Shown here: positions 17,687 to 27,982 of the stretch, one piece after another
Layout: every line of letters starts with the position of its first letter
How positions within the stretch are numbered: position 1 is the stretch's first letter
Assembly: GCF_040610475.1 (NCBI RefSeq)
Contig: NZ_JBEXMJ010000004.1
Span: 248,001-312,000 of the forward strand
DNA length: 64,000 nucleotides
Direction: 5' to 3'
From: Actinopolymorpha sp. NPDC004070
Lineage (GTDB): Bacteria; Actinomycetota; Actinomycetes; Propionibacteriales; Actinopolymorphaceae
Position numbers and translations under genes: made by a program
Notes under the pieces: model-generated
The model's database searches: none
Told to the model about the DNA's origin: nothing
Seen by the model: the letters and a program-made list of their open reading frames with translations, nothing else

Positions 17687-18142
17687 TCATCGCCCGGAGG
17701 TGGCGGCCAGGCGCTGCCGGGCGAGGGCCACCGTGGCCCGGCACAGGGCGATCGGGTCGATGGGGTACGGCACCGCCGCCTCGGCTCGCGACCAGGTGGC
17801 CAGCCATGCGTCCTGGACCCGGCCGGTGAGCACCAGGATCGGTGGGCAGTTGAAGATCTCGTCCTTGAGCTGGCGGGCGATGCCCATGCCGCCGGCGGGG
17901 ACCGCCTCCCCGTCGAGGATCACCACGTCGATGCCGCCGGCGTCGAGCGCCTTGAGGACGGCGTACTGCGTGGCGCACTCGACGAACTCCACCGGGGGGA
18001 GATCGCGCTCGGGCCGCTTGCCGATGCCGAACCTCACCTTGTCGCGGGTGGTCCGGTCGTCGGAGTAGACGAGGATCCGGAGGGAACCCGGGGGCGAGCC
18101 GGCGTTCGAACCGGACTGGGACGCGGTGGCTTCAGCGCTCAT
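17687..18142 (-). CDS. Response-regulator receiver-like protein lacking the conserved lysine
   Basis: 151 aa. After a Ser/Gly-rich N-terminus comes a receiver (CheY-like) fold: [14 protein letters not shown] (acidic pair), [10 protein letters not shown] (phosphoacceptor Asp), LVLTGR (Thr), then [12 protein letters not shown] where the conserved Lys-Pro normally sits. The lysine is missing, so it is probably a pseudo-receiver with altered switching. It has no output domain and no kinase neighbour. ATG at 18142 with GAGGA upstream. Divergent from ctaE. Confidence 0.75.
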   Translation of the reverse strand: MSAEATASQSGSNAGSPPGSLRILVYSDDRTTRDKVRFGIGKRPERDLPPVEFVECATQYAVLKALDAGGIDVVILDGEAVPAGGMGIARQLKDEIFNCPPILVLTGRVQDAWLATWSRAEAAVPYPIDPIALCRATVALARQRLAATSGR

Positions 18143-18289
18143 CGGGGTGTCCTCGGCGAGAGTTCGTCACTGGCGGGGGCGTCGGTGAAGACGCCTGTCG
18201 GCGTACGGCGGTGATGTTACCCGGCTCGCCGTCACGCGCCCGACCCGCGGGCGCCCGGGGGTCGCCCGAAGGCGGCGGGGATCGACCGA

Positions 18290-18302
18290 CATAATGGCGC
18301 AC
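18290..18302 (+). promoter_or_regulatory. -10 element of a leaderless ctaE transcript
   Basis: CATAAT at 18290-18295 is followed by exactly 7 nt and then GTG at 18303. This spacing puts the transcript start at or beside the GTG. It argues against the ATG at 18294, which lies inside the -10 itself. Confidence 0.5.
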
Positions 18303-18941
18303 GTGGCGACAGCAACCATAGAACCCACCGCGCGCTTCCACGGCCACCCGAACCGCCCCTCGATGGTCAGTGTCGGGACGATCGTGTGGCTGGCGAGCGA
18401 GCTGATGTTCTTCGCCGCGCTCTTCGCGGCATATTTCACGATTCGGGCAGTTTCGCCGGACCTGTGGGCGCAGGAGACGGCGAAGCTCAACGTCCCCTTC
18501 GCCTTCGTCAACACGACGGTGCTGGTGCTGTCGTCGGTGACCTGCCAGATGGGCGTCTTCGCTGCCGAACGCGGCCAGGTGGGGCGCGCCAGCGGCATCC
18601 TGAACCCCGCGAAGTGGGGCCTGCGGGAGTGGTTCGTCCTTACCTATCTCATGGGTGCGTTCTTCATCGGCGGCCAGACCTACGAGTACGCCGAGCTGAT
18701 CCACGAGGGCGTCTCGATCTCCTCCACCGCCTACGGCTCGGTGTTCTACCTCACCACCGGCTTCCACGGACTCCACGTGACAGGCGGCCTGATCGCCTTC
18801 CTCCTGGTCCTCGGTCGCACGTTCATGACGAAGCGGTTCACGCACGAGCAGGCGGTGAGCGCCATCGTGGTGTCGTACTACTGGCACTTCGTCGACGTCG
18901 TGTGGATCGGACTGTTCGCGACCATCTATCTCATCAAGTAG
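18303..18941 (+). CDS. ctaE: Cytochrome c oxidase subunit III
   Basis: Membrane subunit of the aa3-type oxidase, about 212 aa with five hydrophobic segments. Recognisable stretches: [36 protein letters not shown] and [22 protein letters not shown]. First gene of the ctaE-qcrC-qcrA-qcrB operon, which encodes parts of the bcc-aa3 supercomplex. Start set at GTG 18303 because of the leaderless -10 at 18290; ATG at 18294 would add three residues. ctaC, ctaD and ctaF lie 7 kb away on the opposite strand. Confidence 0.95.
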   Translation: MATATIEPTARFHGHPNRPSMVSVGTIVWLASELMFFAALFAAYFTIRAVSPDLWAQETAKLNVPFAFVNTTVLVLSSVTCQMGVFAAERGQVGRASGILNPAKWGLREWFVLTYLMGAFFIGGQTYEYAELIHEGVSISSTAYGSVFYLTTGFHGLHVTGGLIAFLLVLGRTFMTKRFTHEQAVSAIVVSYYWHFVDVVWIGLFATIYLIK

Positions 18942-18957
18942 GACGGAGCTGGAAGAC

Positions 18958-19848
18958 GTGCCTTTCGGCGTCCGGGGTCGCCCCCGGTTCCAGACGGTCG
19001 GGTTCCGGACTCGTCCCCGGCTGAGCACCATCCTGAGCGCGCGACGGCGCAACCGGTTCGCCGGCCTGGTCGTCGTCGCCCTGGCGTTGACGGTCTTCGG
19101 CGGTGTCTACGCCGTCGCATCCCCTTCGTCGAAGGCGTCCGCCGACGCCGCCCAGTCGACGCAGGTCGAGCAGGGCCGCAAGCTGTTCGCGGTGAGCTGC
19201 TCCTCCTGCCACGGTACGAACGCGGCGGGTACCAACGCGGGTCCCCCGCTGATCGGGGTCGGCGCCGCGGCGGTCGACTTCCAGGTCGCCACCGGGCGGA
19301 TGCCGGCACAGCAGCCGGGTGCCCAGATCCCCAAGAAGCCCGTCGCCTTCAGCGACGAGGAGACCGCCGCGCTGGCGGCCTACGTCGCCTCGCTCGGCCC
19401 CGGCCCGTCGGTGCCCTCCAAGCAGGATCTCGACACCTCCGACCTCAGCGACGCCGAGATCGCCCAGGGCGGTGAGCTGTTCCGCACCAACTGCGCCTCC
19501 TGCCACAACGTGGCCGGCAAGGGCGGGGCGCTCACCCACGGCAAGTACGCGCCCAACCTCGACGGCACCTCGGACCGGCACATCTACGAGGCGATGTTGA
19601 CCGGCCCGCAGAACATGCCCGTGTTCTCCGACCAGGTGATCACCCCGAAGAACAAGCGGCAGATCATCGCCTACCTCGACGAACTGAAGCACCAGCCGAC
19701 CCAGGGAGGGTTCGGCCTCGGCGGGCTGGGCCCGGTGAGCGAGGGCGTCGCCGCCTGGCTCGTCGGTCTCGCCGCCTGCGTCGTTCTCGCGGTGTGGATC
19801 GCGGCGAAGACCGCACGGACCAACGGAAAGGGAGCACAGGGCAAATGA
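18958..19848 (+). CDS. qcrC: Menaquinol-cytochrome c reductase dihaem cytochrome c subunit
   Basis: 296 aa. One N-terminal membrane anchor (around residues 35-55), two haem-binding motifs CSSCH and CASCH each in a cytochrome c domain, and a C-terminal membrane helix. The dihaem form (cytochrome cc) is typical of actinobacteria, where it passes electrons directly to the oxidase. GTG start at 18958, 16 nt after ctaE. The stop overlaps the qcrA start (ATGA at 19845). Confidence 0.95.
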   Translation: MPFGVRGRPRFQTVGFRTRPRLSTILSARRRNRFAGLVVVALALTVFGGVYAVASPSSKASADAAQSTQVEQGRKLFAVSCSSCHGTNAAGTNAGPPLIGVGAAAVDFQVATGRMPAQQPGAQIPKKPVAFSDEETAALAAYVASLGPGPSVPSKQDLDTSDLSDAEIAQGGELFRTNCASCHNVAGKGGALTHGKYAPNLDGTSDRHIYEAMLTGPQNMPVFSDQVITPKNKRQIIAYLDELKHQPTQGGFGLGGLGPVSEGVAAWLVGLAACVVLAVWIAAKTARTNGKGAQGK

Positions 19849-20879
19849 GCGACGAGACCTCTCGTGGCGAGGTTCCCGTCCCGGCCGGCCCCACCGGCAC
19901 CGGGCACGAGGACCCGGTGCCCAACCCCGGTCTGCCGACGCACGAGCCGCGTCCCACCGACGTCGACGAGCGCGCCGCCAAGCGGGCCGAGCGCCAGGTC
20001 GCCACGATGTTCGGGCTGGCCACGCTGCTGACGCTCGGTTTCGTGGTCGCCTACTTCGCCATCCCCACCGACGCGAGCTTCCTCGGCTTCGGTGCGTCCA
20101 ACTTCATCATGGGCTGCGCGCTCGGTCTCGCTCTGCTGCTGATCGGGATCGGTGCGGTCCAGTGGGCCCGCAAGCTGATGTCCGACACCGAGATGGTCGA
20201 GGAACGCCACCCGGCCAGGTCGACCGACGAGGAACGCGCCGAGGCCATCGCGACCGTCCGGCAGGGCGCCGAAGAAAGCGGGATCGGCCGTCGCAAGCTG
20301 ATCCGCAACTCCCTCATCGGCGCGCTGGCAGCCCTCGGCCTGCCGGTGATCGTGCTGTTGCGTGACCTCGGGCCGCTGCCCGGCAACTCCTCCGCGCACA
20401 CGATCTGGCGTCGCGGCACCCGGCTCGCCAACGACGTGACGTTCGAGCCGATCAAGGCCGAGGACCTCGAGCTCGGTCAGTTGGTCAACGGTGTGCCGAT
20501 CACGCTGGAGGACGTGCCCGAGGGCGCCGAACGCCAGGACGCCCGGGCGAAGTCGTCGATCATCATCGTCCGGATGAAGGAGAACGACATCCACGCGCTG
20601 CCGAACCGCCGCAACTGGGGCGTTTCCGGCATCCTGTGCTACTCCAAGGTGTGCACCCACGTCGGCTGCCCGGTTAACCTGTGGGAACAGCAGACACACC
20701 ACGTCCTCTGCCCCTGCCACCAGTCGACGTTCAACCTCGCCGACAATGGAAGGGTCGTCTTCGGGCCGGCTGCGCGGTCGCTGCCACAGTTGCCGATCAT
20801 GGTCGACTCCGAGGGATACCTGGTCGCCCAGAGCGACTTTCATGAGCCCGTCGGACCGAGTTACTGGGAGCGCGGATGA
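19845..20879 (+). CDS. qcrA: Rieske iron-sulfur subunit of the bc complex
   Basis: 344 aa. Disordered Pro/Gly-rich N-terminus, three predicted membrane helices (near residues 55-75, 85-105 and 160-180), then the Rieske domain with CTHVGCP and CPCHQS binding the 2Fe-2S cluster. The three-helix form is characteristic of actinobacteria. Overlaps qcrC and qcrB by 4 bp at each end (ATGA), so it is translationally coupled. Confidence 0.95.
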   Translation: MSDETSRGEVPVPAGPTGTGHEDPVPNPGLPTHEPRPTDVDERAAKRAERQVATMFGLATLLTLGFVVAYFAIPTDASFLGFGASNFIMGCALGLALLLIGIGAVQWARKLMSDTEMVEERHPARSTDEERAEAIATVRQGAEESGIGRRKLIRNSLIGALAALGLPVIVLLRDLGPLPGNSSAHTIWRRGTRLANDVTFEPIKAEDLELGQLVNGVPITLEDVPEGAERQDARAKSSIIIVRMKENDIHALPNRRNWGVSGILCYSKVCTHVGCPVNLWEQQTHHVLCPCHQSTFNLADNGRVVFGPAARSLPQLPIMVDSEGYLVAQSDFHEPVGPSYWERG

Positions 20880-22591
20880 GCAGCGCGACACCACACCCCC
20901 TCGGCAAGCCCCTGGAGTTCCTCGACGATCGCATCGGCCTGGCCAAGCTCGTCAAGAAGAACATCCGCAAGGTCTTCCCCGACCACTGGTCGTTCCTGCT
21001 CGGTGAGATCGCGCTCTACAGCTTCATCATCCTGCTGCTGTCGGGCACCTTCCTGACGTTGTGGTTCAAGCCGAGCATGCAGGAGGTCGTCTACAGCGGC
21101 CCCTACCTGCCGCTGCGCGGCGTCCACATGTCCGAGGCGTTCTCCTCCACGCTGCACATCTCGTTCGGCGTCCGCGGTGGTCTGCTGATGCGGCAGATCC
21201 ACCACTGGTCGGCGATGCTGTTCATCGGCGCGATGACGCTGCACATGCTCCGGACCTTCTTCACCGGCGCGTTCCGCAAGCCGCGCGAGCTCAACTGGCT
21301 GCTCGGGACCATCCTGCTGCAGCTGGGTCTGGTCGAGGGCTTCACCGGCTACTCCCTCCCCGACGACCTGCTCTCCGGCACCGGTCTGCGGTTCATCGAG
21401 GGTCTGCTGCGGGCGTTCCCGGTGGTCGGCACCTACCTGTCGTACTTCGTGTTCGGCGGTGCGTTCCCGGGTGACGTGGTGATTCCACGCCTGTATCCGG
21501 TGCACATCCTGCTGCTGCCGGGAGTCATCCTGGCGCTGATCACCGCACACCTGGCGCTGGTCGTCTACCACAAGCACACGCAGTTCCCGGGCCCGGGACG
21601 GACCAACCAGAACGTCGTCGGCTACCCGCTGCTGCCGGTGTACATGGCCAAGGCCGGCGGCTTCTTCTTCATCGTCTTCGGCGTCACCGCCCTGATGGGC
21701 GCGCTGTTCCAGCTGAACCCGGTCTGGGTGTACGGCCCGTACAACCCGTCCCAGGTCGGTGCCGGTACCCAGCCCGACTGGTACATGGGGTGGGTCGAGG
21801 GCGGACTGCGCATCATGCCCAACTGGGAAACCCACATCGCGGGCTTCACCATCAGCTGGAACATCTTCATCCCGGGCTTCGGCCTGCTCGGGCTGATGGC
21901 CGTCGTCCTCGCGCTCTACCCGTTCATCGAGTCCTGGGTGACCGGTGACCGGCGCGAGCACCACCTGCTGGACCGGCCCCGCAACCAGCCGGTGCGGACC
22001 GCGTTCGGTGTGGCCGGGATGACGTTCTACGGCCTGCTGTGGATCGGCGGAGGCAACGACATCCTCGCCACCACGTTCCACCTGTCGATCAACGCCATCA
22101 CCTGGTTCCTCCGCTTCGCAATCTTCATCGGCCCGGTGATCGCGTTCCTGATCACCAAGCGGATCTGCATCGGCCTGCAGCGCGCGGACCGGGACCGGCT
22201 GCTCCACGGCCGGGAAACCGGCATCGTCATGCGGGCCCCCAACGGCGAGGTCAGCGAGATCCACGCTCCCCTCGACCCGGAGGAGGCCTGGGCGATCGCC
22301 AGCCACGACCGCCAGGAGCCCCTGGAGGTCGGTTCGGGAGTGGACGCCCACGGTGTGGCAGACCCCCACTTCCGGCGGCGGAAGCTGCGGGCACGTGCGT
22401 CCCGCTTCTACTTCAGCGACCAACTGCAGGTGCCGACGAAGGCCGAGCTGGAGGCCGCTCACGGCAACGGCCACGGCCACGAACTCGCCAACGGCAACGG
22501 CCATGCCCGCGAGCTGGCCGAGGGCAACGGCCACGGCGAGGGCACGAAGCAGGTCGGCGCCGGCGGCGGGAGCACCCGCTCCGAGCACTGA
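20876..22591 (+). CDS. qcrB: Cytochrome b subunit of the bc complex
   Basis: 571 aa, multi-spanning cytochrome b. The haem-ligating histidines are in SFGVRGGLLMRQIHHWSAMLF and in the later LYPVHILLLPGVILALITAHLALV helix. Oxidises menaquinol. The C-terminus extends beyond the membrane core and ends with repeated Gly-Asn-Gly-His units (residues about 530-562) that are low complexity and may bind metal or be disordered. Last gene of the operon, followed by a hairpin. Confidence 0.95.
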   Translation: MSSATPHPLGKPLEFLDDRIGLAKLVKKNIRKVFPDHWSFLLGEIALYSFIILLLSGTFLTLWFKPSMQEVVYSGPYLPLRGVHMSEAFSSTLHISFGVRGGLLMRQIHHWSAMLFIGAMTLHMLRTFFTGAFRKPRELNWLLGTILLQLGLVEGFTGYSLPDDLLSGTGLRFIEGLLRAFPVVGTYLSYFVFGGAFPGDVVIPRLYPVHILLLPGVILALITAHLALVVYHKHTQFPGPGRTNQNVVGYPLLPVYMAKAGGFFFIVFGVTALMGALFQLNPVWVYGPYNPSQVGAGTQPDWYMGWVEGGLRIMPNWETHIAGFTISWNIFIPGFGLLGLMAVVLALYPFIESWVTGDRREHHLLDRPRNQPVRTAFGVAGMTFYGLLWIGGGNDILATTFHLSINAITWFLRFAIFIGPVIAFLITKRICIGLQRADRDRLLHGRETGIVMRAPNGEVSEIHAPLDPEEAWAIASHDRQEPLEVGSGVDAHGVADPHFRRRKLRARASRFYFSDQLQVPTKAELEAAHGNGHGHELANGNGHARELAEGNGHGEGTKQVGAGGGSTRSEH

Positions 22592-22616
22592 GACGGGAAC
22601 CCCGCCCAACCCGCAT

Positions 22617-22653
22617 CTGTGCCGCGGTCCACCACTTGATGGCCGCGGCACAG
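22617..22653. terminator. Hairpin after the qcr operon
   Basis: CTGTGCCGCGG (22617-22627) pairs with CCGCGGCACAG (22643-22653) over a 15-nt loop. Placed between the convergent stops of qcrB and the tetR gene. Confidence 0.6.
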
Positions 22654-22671
22654 TGCTGTCCGGGACAGACC

Positions 22672-23268
22672 TCAGGAAGTTCGTACGGCGTCGGCGAGGA
22701 CACCTGCCACGAACTTCCGTACGGCTTCCGTGGTCGGCGCGCCTGCCTCGCGGTCCGCGAACAGCAGGTGCCCTCCCCCGACCACCGACAGACCGAGGGA
22801 GTCGATGTCGGCGTCGGCCACGATGCGGCCCCGCGCGCGCTCCTCGGCCAGGTAGGCGGCGACGGCATTCGTGACCTGCGCAAGGATCCCGACTCCCCCA
22901 CCGGGCCTGGCCTCCCGCAGCCGGGCGCGCAGCCCGTCCCGGAAGGTGATCAACGGAATGATCGCCATCGGCACCGGCCCGAACAGGCCGATCAGGGCAC
23001 CGGTGAGATTGTCGGTCACGGCTCCGCTGCCCGCGGACTCCAGCAGGGCGTTCGCCTGCCTCTCCAACTGCGCGGCCCGGTCCAGCACCAGCTCGGCGAG
23101 GAAGGCGTCCAGGTCGCTGAAGTGCCGGTGCAGGACCCCCTTGGCGCAACCAGCTTCGTCGGTAACCGCCCGGGTGGTCAGCCCGCTGGGCCCGTCCCGC
23201 AGCAGCACGCGTTCGGCGGCGTCGAACAGCTGCTGCCGTGCGTCACGAAGATGCACCCCGGTCGGCAC
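22672..23268 (-). CDS. TetR family transcriptional regulator
   Basis: 198 aa. N-terminal helix-turn-helix RDARQQLFDAAERVLLRDGPSGLTTRAVTDEAGCAKGVLHRHFSD, then an alpha-helical ligand domain with a hydrophobic pocket. GTG start at 23268 with GGAGGGG upstream. Divergent from the methyltransferase gene, with two palindromes at 23321-23340 and 23343-23358 between them. It therefore probably represses itself and the methyltransferase. The ligand is unknown. Confidence 0.88.
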   Translation of the reverse strand: MPTGVHLRDARQQLFDAAERVLLRDGPSGLTTRAVTDEAGCAKGVLHRHFSDLDAFLAELVLDRAAQLERQANALLESAGSGAVTDNLTGALIGLFGPVPMAIIPLITFRDGLRARLREARPGGGVGILAQVTNAVAAYLAEERARGRIVADADIDSLGLSVVGGGHLLFADREAGAPTTEAVRKFVAGVLADAVRTS

Positions 23269-23320
23269 TCGTCGTCCCCCCTCCCTGCAACTCGCCCCGC
23301 AACCGCCGACTCCGTTGCCG

Positions 23321-23340
23321 TAGTGGGCGCTTGCCCACTA
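23321..23340. promoter_or_regulatory. TetR operator candidate 1
   Basis: TAGTGGGC and GCCCACTA form a perfect 8-bp inverted repeat around GCTT. It lies in the divergent promoter region of the tetR and methyltransferase genes. Confidence 0.6.
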
Positions 23341-23342
23341 CG

Positions 23343-23358
23343 GTGGGCGTGTGCCCAC
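23343..23358. promoter_or_regulatory. TetR operator candidate 2
   Basis: GTGGGC and GCCCAC around GTGT repeat the core of operator 1 with a centre-to-centre distance of 20 bp, about two helical turns. The paired sites suggest cooperative binding by two TetR dimers. This site covers the upstream GTG (23351) of the methyltransferase frame, arguing for the later start. Confidence 0.55.
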
Positions 23359-23413
23359 TTTACCCTGGGAGTCGGCTGAGCCCTCCCTCCCCAGGTTGCA
23401 CGGCGCCCGCCGG

Positions 23414-24226
23414 ATGGCCGAGTCGTTCGGTTCGGACGCCCACCGCTACGACCAGGCCCGGCCCGGCTACCCCGACGCGCTGGTGGCGCGGATCGTCGCG
23501 GGGAGCCCCGGGCCGGACGTACTCGACGTCGGCTGCGGTACCGGCATCGCGGCCCGTCAGTTCGAGGCAGCCAGCTGCAGCGTCCTGGGCGTCGAGCCTG
23601 ATGCGCGGATGGCCGAGTTCGCCCGGACCCGCGGGCTGCGGGTCGAGGTGGCGACGTTCGAGGTCTGGCAGTCGGCCGGCCGGATGTTCGACGCGGTGGT
23701 CGCCGCCCAGGCGTGGCACTGGGTGGACCAGGCGGTCGGCGCGGTGAAGGCCGCGCAGGTCCTGCGCCCGGGAGGCCGGCTGGCAATCTTCGGGCACGTG
23801 TACGAGCCGCCCAGCGAGGTGGCCGAGCCGTTCGCCGCCGCGTTCCGCCGGGCCGCGCCCGACTCCCCGTTCAGTTCCCAACCGGCCCGGCGGCCGCTGA
23901 GCGTGTACCAGGAGGGCTACGCGAGGTTCGCCGACCAGGTCCACGCCACCGGGCTGTTCGAGCTCCCCGAGCAGTGGAGGTTCGACTGGGAGCTGACCTA
24001 CACCCGCGACCAGTGGCTGGACCTGCTGCCCACCACCGGCGGCCTCACCCAGCTGCCGTCGGACCGGACAGCCGACATCCTCCAAGCCGTCGGCGAGGCC
24101 ATCGACCGGCTGGGCGGGCACTTCACGATGCAGTACACCACGTTGGCGACGACCGCCCTGCGCGCAGCCAACGACACCAGATCGGAGTTCGCACCGGGAA
24201 CAAGCAACGGGTCCCACGCCTGGTAG
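23414..24226 (+). CDS. Class I SAM-dependent methyltransferase (TetR-controlled)
   Basis: 270 aa from ATG 23414 (MAESFGSDAHRYDQARPGYP). Motif I is DVLDVGCGTGIAARQF, followed by VLGVEPDARM, FDAVVAAQAWHWVD and LRPGGRLAIFG, as in small-molecule or ubiquinone-type methyltransferases. A frame extension begins at GTG 23351 inside the operator and is less likely. The stop codon TAG at 24224-24226 lies inside the first unit of a hairpin repeat array, so the last dozen residues (FAPGTSNGSHAW) are encoded by the repeat. Divergent partner of tetR. Confidence 0.85.
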   Translation: MAESFGSDAHRYDQARPGYPDALVARIVAGSPGPDVLDVGCGTGIAARQFEAASCSVLGVEPDARMAEFARTRGLRVEVATFEVWQSAGRMFDAVVAAQAWHWVDQAVGAVKAAQVLRPGGRLAIFGHVYEPPSEVAEPFAAAFRRAAPDSPFSSQPARRPLSVYQEGYARFADQVHATGLFELPEQWRFDWELTYTRDQWLDLLPTTGGLTQLPSDRTADILQAVGEAIDRLGGHFTMQYTTLATTALRAANDTRSEFAPGTSNGSHAW

Positions 24227-24382
24227 GCGTGGGACCGCACCGGGAACAAGCAAACGGGTCCCACGCCTGGTAGACGTGGGACCGCACCGGGAACAAGCAA
24301 ACGGGTCCCACGCCTGGTAGACGTGGGACCGCACCGGGAACAAGCAGCGGGTCCCACGCCTGGTAGGCGTGGGACCCGCTGC
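24191..24382. repeat. Four tandem 46-47 bp units, each a hairpin
   Basis: Units begin at 24191, 24237, 24284 and 24331 with GCACCGGGAACAAGCA and contain GGTCCCACGCC-TGGTA-GGCGTGGGACC. Units 1 and 4 have perfect 11-bp stems; units 2 and 3 share one G-to-A change (GACG for GGCG). Unit 4 has an extended 17-bp perfect stem, GCAGCGGGTCCCACGCC (24344-24360) with 24366-24382. The array lies between two convergent genes and looks like a multiplied bidirectional terminator. Confidence 0.9.
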
Positions 24383-24395
24383 GTCGCATTGCGCC

Positions 24396-25613
24396 CTACA
24401 GCGCGCTTCCGGCCTTCCAGTCGCTCCAGGAGACGTTCCAGTCGCCGTACCCGTTGCCTGTGGTCTGCATCGGGGCGCCGTACTTGCTGGCGACCTCCAC
24501 CGGGTCACCGACGTGCGACACGTGCCACAGCCAGTCGGAGTCACGGGTGTTCATGCCGACGCAGCCGTGACTGACGTTGGCGCGCCCCTGGGAGCCGGTC
24601 GACCAGGCGGCGGTGTGCAGGAACTCACCGCTCCAGGTCAGCCGCAGGGCCCACCTTCCGGTCAGCCGGTAGTGCTCCTTCTCGCCGATGGCCTCGTTCT
24701 TGAAGAGGACGTTCTCCCGCTTCTCCAGGATCACCTTCGTGCCGTTGCGGGTGCGCCAGCCCTTCTTTCCACCGGTCACGTCGATCGTGCGGGCCAGCTT
24801 GCCGTCGACGTAGACCTTCGCGGTGTGGGTGCGGTCGAGGTCGACCTTGGTGACCACCGAGTTGGTGATGCTGAACGTGCGGACCTTGTCCTTGATCCCC
24901 CACGCGCCGTTGCCGGCGTCGAAGTCCTTCGTGTTGACCTTCAGCGTCACGTTGGTGTGCGCGGGCCAGTAGGTCCTCGGGCGGTAGTGCACCTCGGAGT
25001 CACTGAACCAGTGCCAGGCCCCTTCGACCGGCTTGGAGGTCTCCAGCACCAACCGCTTCTGCGCTGCGGCACGGTCCTTGACCGGCTCGGTGAACTTCAC
25101 GATGATCGGCATCCCCACGCCGACGTTGTAGCCGTTCAGCGGGGTGATGTCGGTGCCCAGCACCTTCGCCGGCGGGGCCGTGGTGAAGCTCTGGGTGAGG
25201 TTCGTCGTCCGGCCGGCGGCGTTCTTGGCGCTCGCAACGACCTTGTAGGTCCTGTCGGGCAGAAGTGCGTTTGCCTTCGCTGTCCAGACCGTCCTGGCGG
25301 CGTTCAGCGTGCCCTGGAGGTCGTCGACGCCCTCACTGGTGACCGTCACCTTGTCGAGCTTTCCGCCGCCGGCGGAGACCTTCACCGGGTCGGTGAGTGC
25401 CCCCTTCGACGACTTCTTCACCGACAGCTCGACCTTCGCCGGTGGTGCCGTCTTCTTGGGAGTCTCCTTCGAGCCGTTGCCCGGATTGGCGTTCGCCTCG
25501 ATCGGATCACTTGTGGACTTCGACTGACATCCGACCACCAGCACCATCGCCAGCAACGCTGCCAGCGCCCCTGCCCTACGCACCGTTGACCGCATGCGCC
25601 CCCGATTCCCCAT
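24396..25613 (-). CDS. Lipoprotein L,D-transpeptidase with Ig-like domains
   Basis: 405 aa. Signal peptide with lipobox (LLAMVLVVGCQS). A Lys/Pro-rich linker leads to two Ig-like beta domains (about residues 50-130 and 135-235) and a YkuD catalytic domain with HTAAWSTGSQGRANVSHGCVGM, where His and the Cys of SHGC are catalytic. It forms 3-3 cross-links in peptidoglycan, as the Mycobacterium LdtB-type enzymes do. ATG 25613 was chosen because GGGACGGGAG lies upstream; ATG 25595 is an alternative. Confidence 0.92.
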   Translation of the reverse strand: MGNRGRMRSTVRRAGALAALLAMVLVVGCQSKSTSDPIEANANPGNGSKETPKKTAPPAKVELSVKKSSKGALTDPVKVSAGGGKLDKVTVTSEGVDDLQGTLNAARTVWTAKANALLPDRTYKVVASAKNAAGRTTNLTQSFTTAPPAKVLGTDITPLNGYNVGVGMPIIVKFTEPVKDRAAAQKRLVLETSKPVEGAWHWFSDSEVHYRPRTYWPAHTNVTLKVNTKDFDAGNGAWGIKDKVRTFSITNSVVTKVDLDRTHTAKVYVDGKLARTIDVTGGKKGWRTRNGTKVILEKRENVLFKNEAIGEKEHYRLTGRWALRLTWSGEFLHTAAWSTGSQGRANVSHGCVGMNTRDSDWLWHVSHVGDPVEVASKYGAPMQTTGNGYGDWNVSWSDWKAGSAL

Positions 25614-25759
25614 GAATGCTCCCGTCCCGGCGGTGCTACTCAAGCTGGTCGATCCCCCCTGCAGGGACCCCCGGGTTGAAGACGTCTCGATCTCCCGGGA
25701 AGTTGCACATGAGTAGATGTGTCCTTGTAAAGAATACTGAACCGGATCAACCGAACACA

Positions 25760-25799
25760 GAACGAGGGGGGCTGTCCGTACGGACAGCCCCCCTCGTTC
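25760..25799. terminator. 40-nt perfect palindrome after ctaF
   Basis: GAACGAGGGGGGCTGTCCGT and its exact complement make a 40-bp palindrome (25760-25799) with no unpaired loop in DNA; in RNA a GUAC or larger loop remains. It lies 13 nt past the ctaF stop on the minus strand and is a strong terminator candidate for the ctaC-ctaD-ctaF operon. Confidence 0.7.
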
Positions 25800-25811
25800 A
25801 GCGAGCGTCGA

Positions 25812-26203
25812 TCAGTGCGCGTGCTCCCCGCGGTAGTACTCGAAAACCATGCCGAGCACGGACGCCGCGCCGACAGCGGCGCCGATGATGAAGAGCCACC
25901 AGCCGAAGACGATGCCGAGGACGACCACCGAGAGGGAGCCCGCGCAGGCCAGCGGCCACCAGCTGTGCGGACTGAAGAAGCCCAGCTCGCCGGCTCCCTC
26001 CGCGATCTCGGCGTCCTTGCGGTCCTCCGGTCGCGGCCCCACCCTGCGGGCCGTGAGAAGCACGTAGAACGCCACCAGGGCGGCGAGCAGCGTGGTCATC
26101 ACCAGTGCGCTGGTCCCGGTCGGGTCGTGCGAGAGGAACCAGTAGATGGGCGTGACGATCACGAAGAATCCGGTCAGGATCGCGAAGATGTATCCCTCGG
26201 CCT

Positions 26204-26207
<4 letters not shown>
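25812..26207 (-). CDS. ctaF: Cytochrome c oxidase subunit IV (actinobacterial type)
   Basis: 131 aa with four hydrophobic segments. It begins (M)[22 protein letters not shown] and ends [10 protein letters not shown], matching the actinobacterial subunit IV. GTG start at 26207 overlaps the ctaD stop (GTGA), so the two are coupled. A structural subunit of the aa3 oxidase. Confidence 0.93.

Positions 26208-27978
<1,771 letters not shown>

Positions 27979-27982
<4 letters not shown>

Noticed and set aside
18294..18302. ATG 18294 as the ctaE start
   Set aside because: The ATG overlaps the CATAAT hexamer. GTG at 18303 has the 7-nt leaderless spacing seen elsewhere, although a three-residue extension cannot be excluded.
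20861..23149. 762-residue minus-strand open frame
   Set aside because: It is antisense to qcrB and part of tetR, has shadow-frame composition, and no family resemblance.
24191..24382. CRISPR array
   Set aside because: The 46-47 bp units follow each other with no unique spacers, and each unit is a palindromic hairpin. No cas genes are near.
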